A stretch of 64,000 bases of DNA from Psococerastis gibbosa. Lineage: Eukaryota > Arthropoda > Insecta > Psocodea > Psocidae. The DNA is taken from assembly GCA_963971405.1 (NCBI GenBank), contig OZ020491.1, positions 7,930,855 through 7,994,854 of the forward strand, read 5' to 3'. Shown here in pieces: positions 10,520 through 21,041 of this stretch. The position numbers and the translations under genes are program-made. How positions within the stretch are numbered: position 1 is the first letter of the stretch; the number at the start of each line of letters is the position of its first letter. The notes beneath the pieces are model-generated. The model searched no databases. It saw nothing but the letters and a program-made list of their open reading frames with translations, and was not told the origin of the DNA.

Positions 10520-11500
10520 TTTTAAAATACTATGTTGACTAGGAATGAAATTATTTATTTTCTCGTTCTCCAGCCGCATAGATATGAAAGTAGTCAGATG
10601 GATTCACAAATAATTGAAGCTTTCCCAAAAAGCAGCCTATTTGCTCGACTGATTTTTAAAAAAACTAATCAATAATATCAAGTTAATGCACCTTATCGGA
10701 TTTTCCAGAATTAATAATAGGCCCTATTCCAGATGAAAAAATGTAGATTTCCTTCGAAAGCTCAATTTTTTATGAACTCTTCATCACACCATTTTCATAA
10801 ATTTGTGACTGTGGAGCGAGAAATTTAGAGTATCCCAAAATCTGTTGTTTTTGCAGGTTTCATATTTTTTGTTTAATTAACAAAGCAAGATTTTAAAAAT
10901 TAGTCTCATTTAAGTTGTAGAAGACTACTTTATGCATCATAATATAATAGGGTATTTTTTAATTTTTGGTAACGTAGCTTTTTCATAGAAATGATTGAAG
11001 ACTAAACCTTCGCGTATAATGGATACCATGAAAAAACTACAAAACAAAAAATTTATAATACCCTATTATATGATTCATAAAGTAGTCTTCTACAACATAA
11101 ATGAAGCAATATTTTAATAACTTGCTTAGCTATTTAAATAAATAAAAAAGGTATTAAATTTCCTAGGGGACGTACACTCTTAATTAACTTCGTCAAAAGT
11201 CCACGGCCATTTCTTGTTTAAAAAATATTTTAAAATCTCTTTAAATTGCAAGAATAAACTGAACTTTAAAATAACCCATCCATCATTTGAAACATCGGGG
11301 TGAAACAACGAGGCTACAAAACCTGTGCTCTAATGTAATATTCATATCCATAGAGCTACACCCTACACTGGTGCAATATCGACTGCATCAGCATAACGGC
11401 AAGGTTTGGATACAACCAAAAACAATAATTCGAGCTATTTTATACTTGTCCGATACATGGGTATTCGAATCCTATAAGACAATTTATGGTCGAGTGTAAA
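10520..11500. repeat. Tandem duplication, unit 1 (interrupted by a MITE)
   Basis: The order of motifs TTCTCGTTCTCCAGCCGCAT, GACTGATTTTTAAAA, ATGTAGATTTCC, CATCATTTGAAACATCGGGG and GCTACAAAACCTGTGCTC recurs in diverged form at about 11930-12480. Unit 1 carries a family J MITE at about 10833-11183 that unit 2 lacks at the matching point. Confidence 0.65.
10833..11183. mobile_element. MITE family J copy 1
   Basis: Foldback with internal arms TGTAGAAGACTACTTTATGC and the matching complement near 11070-11100. The outer ends correspond to TTAAGAGTGTACGTCCCC (complement visible at 11166-11183). The left terminus is decayed, so its exact start is uncertain. Confidence 0.6.
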
Positions 11501-11512
11501 AATGCAATGCTC

Positions 11513-11910
11513 TTAAGAGTGTACGTCCCGTATAAAATAGGTACTCCAAAATCCGTTGTTTTTACAGGCTTCTTACTTTTTATTTAATTAAAAAAGCAAG
11601 ATTTTAAAGATTTGGCTCATTTAAGTTGTAGAAGACTTCTTCATCCATCATATACGAGTAATAGGGTATTTTTAATTTTTGGTACCGTAGCTTTTTCATA
11701 AAAATGATTGAGGGCTAAATTTCGCGTATAATTGATACCATGAGAAAACTACTAACCCAAAAAATTAATAATAACCTATTATATGATGCATAAAGTAGTC
11801 ATCTACAACTTAAATGAAGCAATATTTTAATAACTTCCTTAGTTATTTAGATAAAAAATAAGAAGAATTAAAGTTCGGGCTGTCAATTTCCTACGGGCTT
11901 AAACTCTTAA
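11513..11910. mobile_element. MITE family J copy 2
   Basis: Left end TTAAGAGTGTACGTCCCGTA. The right end is a diverged complement ending AAACTCTTAA. The interior is the same foldback as copy 1, with a TTGTAGAAGACTTCTTCATC arm. It lies between the two tandem units. Confidence 0.65.
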
Positions 11911-11929
11911 GGCAGATTTCAAATTATTT

Positions 11930-12480
11930 TTTAAACAAAGGATGCCCAGGAATAATCGACGAAGTTAAATAATTTCTCGTTCACCAGCCACAAAGATATG
12001 AAAGTGGCCAGATGAAAAATTCATTAAAAAAAACTAAAGCTTACTAAAAAAAGCAGTATATTTTCCGACTGATTTAAAACTATTCTATAAAATCGGGTTA
12101 ACACTCTTTTTCGGGGGTTTCAGCAGTAATAATATTTAAGATTTTCAGATGAGAAAATGTAAATTTCACTTGAAGGCTTAAATTTGTTTTTACTGAATTT
12201 TCTTATGACCACCTTCATGGCGGCTGTGAATGGAGAAATGAATAAATGTATTCAAGTCCATTTCTTATTTACAGAATATTTTGAAATCCCTCCCATAATT
12301 ACCAAGTCCAAACTGAATTTTCGAATGACCCATCCGTCATTTGAAACAGAGGGAGACTACAAAACCTGTGCTTTTATGTAAAATTCGTTCCCATGGATAC
12401 ATTGGTAGCAACATAGACTGGAACAGCACAACGGCATGGCCTGTTTACAACATACAACAATACTTAATTCATGTTATATT
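11930..12480. repeat. Tandem duplication, unit 2
   Basis: A diverged copy of 10520-11500 without the MITE. It keeps TTCTCGTTCACCAGCCACA, GACCCATCCGTCATTTGAAA and ACTACAAAACCTGTGC in the same order. Short open frames here are not conserved between the two units, so they are not called as genes. Confidence 0.6.
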
Positions 12481-12489
12481 TGGATCGTT

Positions 12490-13140
12490 ACACTGGACCG
12501 AAACAATCGTGTATAGGGGCCTAATTAATGAGGGAGGAGGGGCAGGGGGCAATACAAGTAGTTTCTTTTAAGAGAAACATGAGCATCCCCAATCAATTCT
12601 AATTTACATTATTGGTCTACAGATCAAGCACGAGCAAAATGGTAACCAACACAGGCTTTTATTCCAAAATTACCCTTAATTAAAATAAATCAACTTTAAG
12701 TTAGTAGAACGCTTGCTGTTTCATAACGAACCAATACAGATCTTTTCTACTTATATTTATATTGAGGGCTAAGAGTTAAAAATCTTTATTCTGCTCTCTG
12801 TCACACAGCTGATTGCTGTATATTTTAACTAGGGTATGTTACACCTAAAAAAAATATTTTTAAACAAGTAATTGAAAGCTACACAACTCAAAACCACAGG
12901 GTAAGAAATCTGTCTTTGCCCGTTCTACGCCTGCAGGGCCTTACTCTAGCCATGTAATTATACAACAGGTACATTAAGGAATATTTACAACGTACAGAAA
13001 GTACATACACTGACATTTAGATGACTAAATCATTGGAGATATTTACAATCTTCAATGTACAATACTGAAATGGATACAAAGTTAGGTACATTTTTAAGCT
13101 TTAGTCTAGCAGCCCAAAACTGAGAGTGACGTCGTTTACG
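12490..13140. other. Intergenic stretch without recognisable features
   Basis: AT-rich, with no sustained frame, TIR pair or family member seen. Confidence 0.5.
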
Positions 13141-13149
13141 AATATGGTT

Positions 13150-13310
13150 AAGTCGAGCTCACGCCTGTTGCAATTGGCTTGTCCATTGGCACTTGCAGTT
13201 GGTATGGGTTGATATCGAGAACGTAAATCAGTTTGCCCAACGGCCAAAAAATCATTCGGAAACAAAACCGATGGGGTCGTTGACAGGGCAAATTTCAATG
13301 GGCTACTGTA
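13150..13310 (+). repeat. Dispersed repeat family N
   Basis: Order of motifs: ACGCCTGTTGC, TTGTCCATTGGCACTTGCAG, GTTGATATCGAGAACG, TCAGTTTGCCCAACGGCCAA and GGGGTCGTTG. It recurs at about 39560-39760, 63040-63220 and 63750-63860. Unclassified, and no TIR seen. Confidence 0.6.
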
Positions 13311-13342
13311 AGTAGTAAAAACGAAAGATGGCCTCTAATTAC

Positions 13343-13555
13343 CTTCATATCCGTAAGAAGAGCCTAGTGGATGGGGCACCTGATCAGATATAAAGAACTT
13401 CTCAATACCATAGTAGAAGGCACCAATGCCAGGGGCCAACCACTCGAGCCGCACGAAGATGTCCCCAAGCAAGTGCAAGATGAGAATGGCCCAGAACAGC
13501 GATGAACGTAGGGGAAGAGGGAAACATTTGATGCAAACCAATCGATAGATTGCGA
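13343..13555 (-). CDS. Candidate internal exon of a multipass membrane protein (isolated)
   Basis: On the minus strand a strong acceptor (TCTTTTTTAG) is followed by 213 bp, open in one frame, up to GAAG and a GTAATT donor. Both junctions are phase 1, so the exon is symmetric. The 70 full codons include AIYRLVCIKCF, then a hydrophobic span (SLFWAILILHLLGDIFVRL), then EWLAPGIGAFYYGIEKFFI and PHPLGSSYGYEG. This looks like one or two membrane segments and an aromatic-rich loop of a real protein, and the sequence belongs to no repeat seen in the window. No partner exons were found on either side, so it may be an exon of a gene with long introns or an orphaned, dead exon. The family is not recognised. 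Confidence 0.4.
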
Positions 13556-13589
13556 CTAAAAAAGATCCCGTCCATAAAATTTTTAATTA

Positions 13590-13770
13590 AGCGACTTCGG
13601 TGGCAATGTGGTAGCGTGCTTGTACTTGTACGAGTATCTGCGTACCTTGCGGTCGGAGACGTGCCGTAACTCGACACAAGTACCTATTAGGTGACTTAGT
13701 GAGGCGACTGAAGAGGTTAATCGGATACATTCATTAAATTGTTTGCATGCGATTTAACATTTTTTTAAAT
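13590..13770 (+). repeat. Dispersed repeat family A (near-complete copy)
   Basis: Runs from ACTTCGGTGGCAATGTGGTA through GCGTGCTTGTACTTGTACGA, GACGTGCCGTAACTCGACAC and GGCGACTGAAGAGGTTAATC to ATTCATTAAATTGTTTGCAT and a T/A tail. With 58205-58390 it is the most complete copy. Confidence 0.65.
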
Positions 13771-14067
13771 AAATAATATAAAAAAAACCTCCACTTTCAC
13801 TTCACTCCTTGCCTGGTACCCCCAGAAAAGGGGCAAAATATTGAAGATTTTTCAAACAGTACATGTCATTATCACACCCAAGCCATTGCTTAACAAAATT
13901 ATTATTATTATAATTATCAAATAATAATAATAATAATAGGTTCCTAAGAAGAATGGTAGCATGGGGATGACACTATGAATCATTAAATATTTATTAATTT
14001 GTTTCTCATGGAGTGTCCGATTGCACCTTGCCTCGAGTAATTTGCATTCAAAGGATGTGGGGCTTAG

Positions 14068-14357
14068 AAATGTGTCACCCCTGGATCAATCGGTTGCTAT
14101 TTCCAATTCAATTATTAAAATTTGGTCTACAGAAGTTGTGCTCAGGATTACTTGATACACCATATCATAGGACATTTTTAATTGTTGATATGATTATTTA
14201 ATGGACTTAACGGAGGAATGAAGTTCATGGAAGCACCAAAAAGTAAAAATCCCCCATGACATTGTGTATCACGTAGTCTTTTACTATTTGGATAGACCAA
14301 ATCTTTTAGATTACGTAGCAAATAACAAAGAGAAATGATTTTATCCAGGGGTGACCA
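14068..14357. repeat. Imperfect inverted repeat, possible old MITE
   Basis: GTGTCACCCCTGGATCAAT near the left pairs with ATTTTATCCAGGGGTGACC near the right. Inside, GATACACCATATCAT loosely pairs with TTGTGTATCACG. No target duplication is clear. Confidence 0.4.
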
Positions 14358-14689
14358 ATAACTACGTTGCATTTCCTCCTAATGTTTCTGTTTTTAAAAT
14401 TAATATTGCACTGTATTATTCCATGTTCTAAGTTAGCATATTTAGCTACGATTGCCGAACTGAATAATTTTACCTATATAAAAAATTCTTATTTTTTTAA
14501 CTATACAATTAACATCACTTTCAGTTTTGAGTTGCAGAGGGGTTAAGGTATTTCATATAAGACTAATCCTGTCGGAACCAGAAGCAGCAGCTCTACCGGA
14601 GCAGTGATAATAGATAATCCCTGGATGCAGCAACCGGGAGTCCACACGCGCCACTGCAACAAGATATTTCTATATATGCTTTCTTAATT

Positions 14690-14762
14690 AAATAAAAAAT
14701 AAAAAGTCAATAAAAACAACAAATTTTGGGGTGCTCATTTTCTACGTAGCATGTCCTCTTAA
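14690..14762. mobile_element. Solo right end of a family J' MITE
   Basis: AATTTTGGGGTGCTCATTTT followed by CTACGTAGCATGTCCTCTTA is identical to the right terminus of the copies at 51700-52082 and 52140-52409. Confidence 0.6.
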
Positions 14763-15029
14763 GCCAAAAATCTCAAGAAATATCTATCGAGGAAAACTTA
14801 AGGGACAGTCGGAGGGTGAAAGCTTTATCAATGTAAAAAGAATCAAATCTCATGAAATATCAATCGTAGATATAATAGTAAATTGTAAATAATAGGACAA
14901 ACAGAAGAAACTTTTCTGGGCGTTTATAACATAGATTCTCCATGATTGTTGAATGTGATTTCAACAAAAAACGATAGGTGTGGTTATACCGAGGAAGGAG
15001 TGGCCTGTGGCCAAATGGTGTAAGTGAAG

Positions 15030-15476
15030 CATAGACATAGTAAAACTATAGACTCAACGTAAAAATTCGGATTGAAGCCGCCAGGCTTCGGCTATTTCCG
15101 TATTATAGGAGCAGATTGAACGTTTTGCCATTTGATACCGTGGTAACATTTTATTTTTTATTAGACTATTTAAAGATTATTAAGAACGGGAAATCATGCC
15201 ACGTAACCAACAATATTTTTATGCAGAACTTTAAATTTAAATTTTAAACAATATATATATAATAAATGTAAATAATAAATATAATAATATATTAAACTAC
15301 AAAGAAACAATAAAGAAAACATTAAATAAAACTTTTAAATTTGAATTTCCCGCCTAAATGCCCCTATAAGTAGGCGTGGTCATGGCTTCAGTCTTTCATT
15401 ATATTGGAAGTTCTTTGTTCAGCACAGGCGAAATGCTACATAGTACATGGTGACTCCATAGTTTTATTAGCTCCAT
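15030..15476. mobile_element. Mutator-like (9-bp duplication) non-autonomous element, family L
   Basis: Inverted ends: CATAGACATAGTAAAACTAT on the left, and ATAGTTTTATTAGCTCCAT on the right. It is flanked by a perfect 9-bp duplication TAAGTGAAG (15021-15029 and 15477-15485). A second copy at 43660-44161 also has a 9-bp duplication. The interior is AT-rich and non-coding. Assignment to the Mutator superfamily rests on duplication length alone. Confidence 0.75.
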
Positions 15477-15714
15477 TAAGTGAAGGCCATGTGTCATATC
15501 AAAATGTATATGAGCAATTTCTGACAGTTTGGATGGATATTTTTGACGGTTCAACGATGGATACTTCCAGTGAAAATCGACTTTCTACAAAAAACGTGTA
15601 GTCTACTTCGATTTGCTCTTAATAAAGAGAAGAAATTTTCCTCAACATTTTGATACATGATAAAAATCTTTGAACTACAGATTGGCTACAATTATTGAAC
15701 ATGTTAGGGCGTTA

Positions 15715-15989
15715 GGCGGCAATTCCACCGGCGAATTTACTTCAACAGGCTGATCACAGCGATTATAATACCGGTATTATAATCGCCAGGATCAGGCTGC
15801 TGTTGTGATATGAGAATTTTTGTTTGTTTTGTTTTAAGGAGACATCATTAATAAGTCTCTACCATATATATATATATAACTTAATTTACAATAGATAAGT
15901 TAAGTATCTACATAATAGTCCCCTTAAAACAAAACAAACAAAAAATCTCAAATTACAAATGAAGTAAATTCGCCGGTGGAATTGCCGCC
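15715..15989. mobile_element. PIF-like MITE family D with TTA duplication, carrying a nested palindrome
   Basis: Left GGCGGCAATTCCACCGGCGA, right TCGCCGGTGGAATTGCCGCC. TTA flanks both sides (15712-15714, 15990-15992). The left arm is interrupted at 15743-15805 by a tiny palindromic element. Confidence 0.85.
15743..15805. mobile_element. Minimal palindromic element made of two family C termini with no interior
   Basis: A perfect 28-bp palindrome (15759-15786, half-site GCGATTATAATACC) is flanked by near-symmetric GGCTGATC and GATCAGGCTG arms. These are the termini of the element at 35914-36090 placed head to head with nothing between them. It is inserted within the left arm of a family D MITE. 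Confidence 0.65.
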
Positions 15990-15992
15990 TTA

Positions 15993-16610
15993 CTTGCTGC
16001 TCTTCATCCTAGAAACCAAAAGGAACATGGGAATTCATGGAAAAGGGGAATACAAGTACAGCTGTTTTAATTGAGTTATAGACATTAGCACTAATTATCT
16101 CGAATGTTTATTTTTGTTACTTGCACCCCTTTGCCTCTAGGCGCATCATTACATGAGACGTTTGATTTTTACACTTTTTTTTAAATTAAGCCTGCCTACT
16201 TATGATGAAATTTCTACACAGAAATACTAGGAACTGGACTAATACATAAATTAAACCCATGGTTCCTGCAACAACACACAAGGATAAGTTATCCAGAATC
16301 ATCTCCGAGGTTTGTGCTAAATAAACTTAACTAATTAAGATTATTTAAACACAGAGGAAAGTATAATTCTTAAATCTTATGGCGCCAATGTCCGCAAGGA
16401 TTCTGCGCTTTAAAATAAAAAAATTGAAACAATTCTCGACACAACAGATTGTTGTTCATTGTTTTACATATGAAATTTTTGCCTCCAACTTAAAATAAAA
16501 CCTTAACGTTTATTTATTTGTGTACAAGCGTCCAGGTTCGGTTTACCCTGGGTTTTGGTGCTACGCTGCTTGTTAAAAGCACCTTCCTAATTTTAAAAAT
16601 GAAACTCACC
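15993..16610. other. 3' flank of the Enhancer-of-polycomb-like gene
   Basis: No coding frame or repeat recognised. Any 3' UTR or downstream exon of the minus-strand gene would lie here. The sequence just below the stop is a good donor (GTGAGT), so a spliced 3' UTR is possible. Confidence 0.4.
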
Positions 16611-18245
16611 TTAATTTTGATCAACTTCTTGAGACCGCCTAATTTCACTTAGATGCTCCGCAAAACTTTTCTTCCCCCGGGGATGTATCACTTCCTTTTC
16701 CTCACTTCTCCGCACTTCCTGTGTCATCTCCACATTAATGGAAGTGCCGCCCTCAATGTCCTCAATTTCAAGATACCACAAGTCCTGCGAACTACTGACT
16801 GCGTTCGACTGTATCTCCGCGAGTATGGACGAGTCGTAGAGGTCGTAAGTCAGCGGACGGTGGTCGACGACAACTCGACCACCCCGACCCAAGCGCCTTC
16901 GTGCAAAACACAACGACCGACCATCAATGGTGGTTAACTCGAACCTGTAAATAATGCATTTATTATTCCAGGCATTTCCCGCGCTTTTTGCACTCATTTT
17001 ATCAAAATAATTGCATAAGCCCCGGTATTATAATAATCCCAAATCGCCATGATCGGGTTGCAGGAGGTATTTAAAGAGCTAATATAACCACTGTGGAATA
17101 AGAATCAATTAGTTCTCACTCCATGACTTTTTGATATGACATCAAAAGATTTCCAAGTGCCAACAACCAACTTCGGGAAATATTAAAATACTATTCAGAC
17201 GCTTCATTACACAACAATGCAGTACATACCCCTCCTCTTTCTCCCACGTCGTTAGAGGCTCGCTCTCAGGAGGTAAGTAATGACAGCCTAATTTTCTTCT
17301 AAAAACGAACGGGTTATTTTCATCTTCATCCGGCTTTCGCTCCACAGTCTTTTGCTTTTTATGTTGCTTCGTATATTTCCTCTTCGTAGGACTAGACGAC
17401 GTTTGTACAGCCATCGCTTCTTCTCGCAACACATTCTTATATACAGTATCACTAAAATCTTGAGCCTTATAGCGAAGATCCAGGAGCTTTATGTCAGTGT
17501 CAATCAACTCCTTTTTCTTCAACTCCCTCTGCTTTACATATTCTAAAATATTCACAACTTTCTCAAAATCCGCCTTTAACCTAAGCATTCTATAATAAGA
17601 ATTTTCATCATTACGCCGGTTTCTTCTAGTCACACGTTTATCTATTCTTTTACGGAATGCTACATAAGCTTGATTTTTTGATAATCTACTCTCTGTGGGT
17701 ACAACAGGTATTAACGGATATTTACACTCTAGCCGCTTGTTAAGCCAATATTCATACACTGTTGTTATCACTACCATATCATCTTTAATTAATGCGCGAG
17801 CTTCCTCTAAGGTAATTACTTTACGTGTGGAGCTTGTTTCGAATGTGGCCATCATCTTCTCAAATTTGTCAATGTCTACATTGATGCCTGTGTGTGACTT
17901 CACGAAAGACTCGTCGTCCGTGTCGGCATCATAATCAGGTGTTTCTTCGTCCAGTGGAAATGGATGAAATTGTATTAGGTGCTTTGGCATTATGTACGAG
18001 GGAAGCGAGTAATGTACGGGTTCCACTCCTGGCACAGGGATTGGCTGCTTTCCATCAATAGCTTGTATTAAATGTACTTCTTTCTCCTCGTTTTTCTCCA
18101 TGCCGGTTGGTATGTCTTGTACCATTCGTGTTACCGCTGTCATGTTATTTATTGTCGAGCCATCCTCTTCTGTGTAAATTGGTATGGGTCTCGTAAGGTC
18201 CATGACCCTCGCCCGAAAATGGGACTGCCCCTTATTGCTATTCAT
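16611..18245 (-). CDS. E(Pc): Enhancer-of-polycomb family protein, short form (449 aa)
   Basis: Two coding exons: 18245-17230 and 16944-16611. The 285-bp intron has a GTATGT donor and a TTTACAG acceptor, and the junction is phase 2 (GG|G). The product has the EPL1 signature: FRAR near residue 10, PTGMEKNEEKEVHL at 47-59, MPKHLIQFHPF at 86-96, PDYDADTDDESFV at 103-115, YEYWLNKR at 164-171, YVAFRKRIDKRVTRRNRRND at 194-213, and CFARRRLGRGGR at 351-362. In known complexes EPC proteins are scaffold subunits of the NuA4/Tip60 histone acetyltransferase module in the nucleus. Animal EPC proteins are normally longer, with a Gln-rich C-terminus; here TAA comes 87 codons after RGGR. One base after the stop is a perfect donor (G|GTGAGT), so the reading frame may once have continued. 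An AG acceptor at 18255-18256 just above the start suggests a spliced 5' UTR. It is a true EPC relative; whether it is the sole copy or a truncated paralog is unknown. Confidence 0.88.
16955..17080. mobile_element. Family B MITE fragment in the intron of the Enhancer-of-polycomb-like gene
   Basis: CCCGCGCTTTTTGCACTCAT and AAGCCCCGGTATTATAATAA, then CCAAATCGCCATGATCGGGT, follow the right half of the copies at 4060 and 7475 in the same order. It makes up much of the 285-bp intron. Confidence 0.55.
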
Positions 18246-18254
18246 TTTGCCGAT

Positions 18255-19554
18255 CTATTAAAAAATAAATAAATATTGTAGTAATGCCGGGTAGCCATAA
18301 ATTAAAAAAAAAATACACAACGCCGCTTAAAAGGCTAACTGTTAATCTGCTGAAATCGATTATTTTTTGTAGTATCAAAATTTGTTGTATACATACAAAA
18401 ATGTTGCATATATATAACAATTTGATATAGGCTACTGTATATTGTATAGAGACTATTAGTTATTAGTTCTCGTTTATTAAGTCATTGGTGTTCTACAATT
18501 CACCACTCTTATTATTATAAGCCCCATCCTTGTCCAATACACCTGTCTCAAGTATTGAGTCATACCCCAGGACGTTAGGTTGACATCTCAAACTTAAATG
18601 CCGGCAATGGTGTCAGGGTACAGAAGGTAAGGCAGAAATAAATGCTTTCCAACTTTAGAAAACTTATTGGATGTGCAAAATGTAAAGTCCAATATTAATG
18701 ACACTGCTCCAGTCACCTCAATTTCAACGAAATTTAAATTGTATTCAAAATAAACATTTTCAACTTGACATTTGCAACACAAGGCAGCCATCATAACAAA
18801 AACATAATGCTACCTAACCACGCTACGAAAAAAAACATGTATTTCTTGTCATGATACGCTTTTCCGATGAGTTAGCTGGGATATTGCATGGCAAAACAAT
18901 TATTAAGGTTTTATTAAATATTTACAATACAAAAATTTGTATTTAACAAGCCTAGAACGTGCATAAACATTAAATTTAAAAACGAACTTACCACCTTGTG
19001 GCTTGAAATTTGTTTTGTTCACCCTCAGTTGTCAACATGACAACAATGTTTTATTTCTGAAAATCAAATTTCTCGTTAATACACAAATATGCTGTTCATT
19101 TACTGAAGTTAATGACAATTATTTATTTATTAAACTGTTAATAAATATATTTAGTGTTAAAATTAATTGCTTGCGATAACTTCATTTTAATCAGTCTATG
19201 TTCGGATATTACCGCGCTTTTTAAATTAATTTCGCGCGTTCATGATCCTGTTCTTCCAATTCCGCCCCGGGTGCCACATACATAGCCTGGGGGCGCCAAA
19301 TTGGATAAAAGATATTCAACATGCTTATTATTTAACAAAAAAAAATACATCATAAAACTAATTAAACATTTAAAAACATAAATAACAAAACGAACTGTAA
19401 CTATTTCGATTTCATTATGGGTTGGGGTCCCCGACTTGGGGGTTTTTATAGGCAGCAAAAGCCTGTATAATTAACGGTGGTGTATCAACTTCTTGACATT
19501 TTCTCTATCGTTGCCACATGTAAGAGGTCTTTCTCAGACTGAAAATTAATTGAA
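18255..19554. promoter_or_regulatory. Upstream region of the Enhancer-of-polycomb-like gene
   Basis: AT-rich 5' flank of the minus-strand gene, with no identified core promoter. A 66-codon minus-strand frame at 18594-18794 (starting MMAALCCKCQVENVYFEYN) has even codon use but no recognisable domain or splice context. It could be an upstream exon or chance. Confidence 0.3.
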
Positions 19555-19806
19555 GACGTCAGGGGAAAACCCGGAAAGGTGATCATAGGTTGATTTTTCA
19601 GAAATAGAAGTTTAAAGTAGGTACCGCCGTTTCTTCCCCGGTTTACTGTTTTTTTCCACGCCACATGTAGGCCTACAGAATCTTACTGGTTTTTCTTAGG
19701 TTTTGTTAGGTTATTTGCAACTGCGGTACATTAAAACCTGAACAGAATGCCAGCATTATTTCAATTTCGGCCAAATGTGCACCTTTCCGGTTTTTTCCCT
19801 GACGTC
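19555..19806. mobile_element. Unclassified MITE
   Basis: Left GACGTCAGGGGAAAACCCGG plus AAAGGTG; the right end is the near-perfect complement (CACCTTTCCGG...CCCTGACGTC). Inversion extends weakly outward into ATTAATTGAA and TTATCAATTA. Confidence 0.65.
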
Positions 19807-20732
19807 TTATCAATTAGAAAAACTATTTAAAACTAAGTGCTCTATTTAAAAATGTTGATGGACTACTAAAGTAGAAACTTTTTAGGGAATAGTATACATT
19901 TTTTTAAGGGAGGAAGCGAGGTTGTGGGAAGTATATTCTAGTGTACCGGTACTTTAATAGTGCAGTATGTTATCTTTTATCAATATTAAGTGAAATCTCC
20001 CTATGTCTGAGCTGCCTATATATTATAGTCTTCTGTGTGCCTGATCGTCCAGAACCGAAGGGTTTTTTTCCCCGCGACCGACCAGCACTAATTTAGGCTT
20101 GCTGTTCCAATAGAAATTAGGTGTACACTAAAAAATGAAAAAGATATTTGCCTGCACGTTAACCATTACATCATGTATTGATGCTTATATAAGTACCCAT
20201 ATATATTATATATATATACCCTTAGGCCTTATATATTATAGTATTCTGTGCTACCTATTCATCAAAAAGCAGAAAACGTGCTGTTTTATGTTTCGTCTTC
20301 AACTGCGGTCGACATCATCTATGGCACAAGCACTAAGTAGGCTTGAAAGGTCATACCTCGGAGGCTAACTGACAACAGCTGTTCTTTTAAAATGCGTCTT
20401 ATTAAGTCCATATTCTCATATCTTTCACAAATCAAGGTCAATAATTAGCGGATCCATAAAACAAATATTTACCATTGGGCCGATCTTCAAAGTAGCTGAA
20501 ATTGTAAGTAATGCCTTATGCTCTCAGAGTCGAAAATTCTTAATCTGTACCACATGGCTGCTCGTGAGGTGGAAGCGCGTAGTGGCGACTCAACAGATAG
20601 GGATAAGTCTTTCTTGTGAAGGGCACTCTTTTGCCCTGGGGCTGGGGAACTGCCCCTGAAGGTCGAGGAATAGTTAACGCATAAGGATACAGTCCCAGAA
20701 GGCAATTTGAAGAATTGGGCCGATCAGTGTTC

Positions 20733-20792
20733 GGCGCTTATTCCACATACGTCAATAGTAAATGTGGTATTGACGTAAGTGGAATAAGCGCC
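20733..20792. mobile_element. 60-bp minimal PIF-like palindrome
   Basis: GGCGCTTATTCCACATACGT and its complement ACGTAAGTGGAATAAGCGCC enclose only about 20 bp. The termini match the larger GGCG...ATTCCAC MITEs. No clear TWA duplication. Confidence 0.65.
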
Positions 20793-20844
20793 TCAATGAC
20801 GGCTACATAATGTATATCAAACCGTAGAGGAATCTACAGTATAT

Positions 20845-21041
20845 CGCTACTTCGGAAGAAAAAGGACATAACTCAAAATTGTAGATTTCGACTTAATACG
20901 CTAATATTAAAAAAAAATTCTCTTTTCCGTTAATGTAGTGTATATTTTCCGCGCGAGGGCAGTTGTCGTTTTCCATTTAGCCTAATTCATTATAAAAAAC
21001 TTTGGGATTTTGAGTTGTGTCCTTTTTCTTCCAGAGTAGCG
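20845..21041. mobile_element. Unclassified MITE (about 197 bp)
   Basis: The ends CGCTACTTCGGAAGAAAAAG plus GACATAACTCAAAA and their complement at 21006-21041 form about 36-bp inverted termini with a few mismatches. Non-coding interior. Confidence 0.65.

Noticed and set aside
13343..16613. The membrane exon as a third exon of the EPC-like gene
   Set aside because: The donor phase after the EPC stop would match the exon's acceptor phase, but the stop codon precedes the junction and EPC proteins have no membrane segments.
18594..18794. 66-codon minus-strand frame upstream of the EPC-like gene
   Set aside because: Codon use looks reasonable, but there is no domain, no splice context and no partner exon, so it is noted only within the upstream-region entry.
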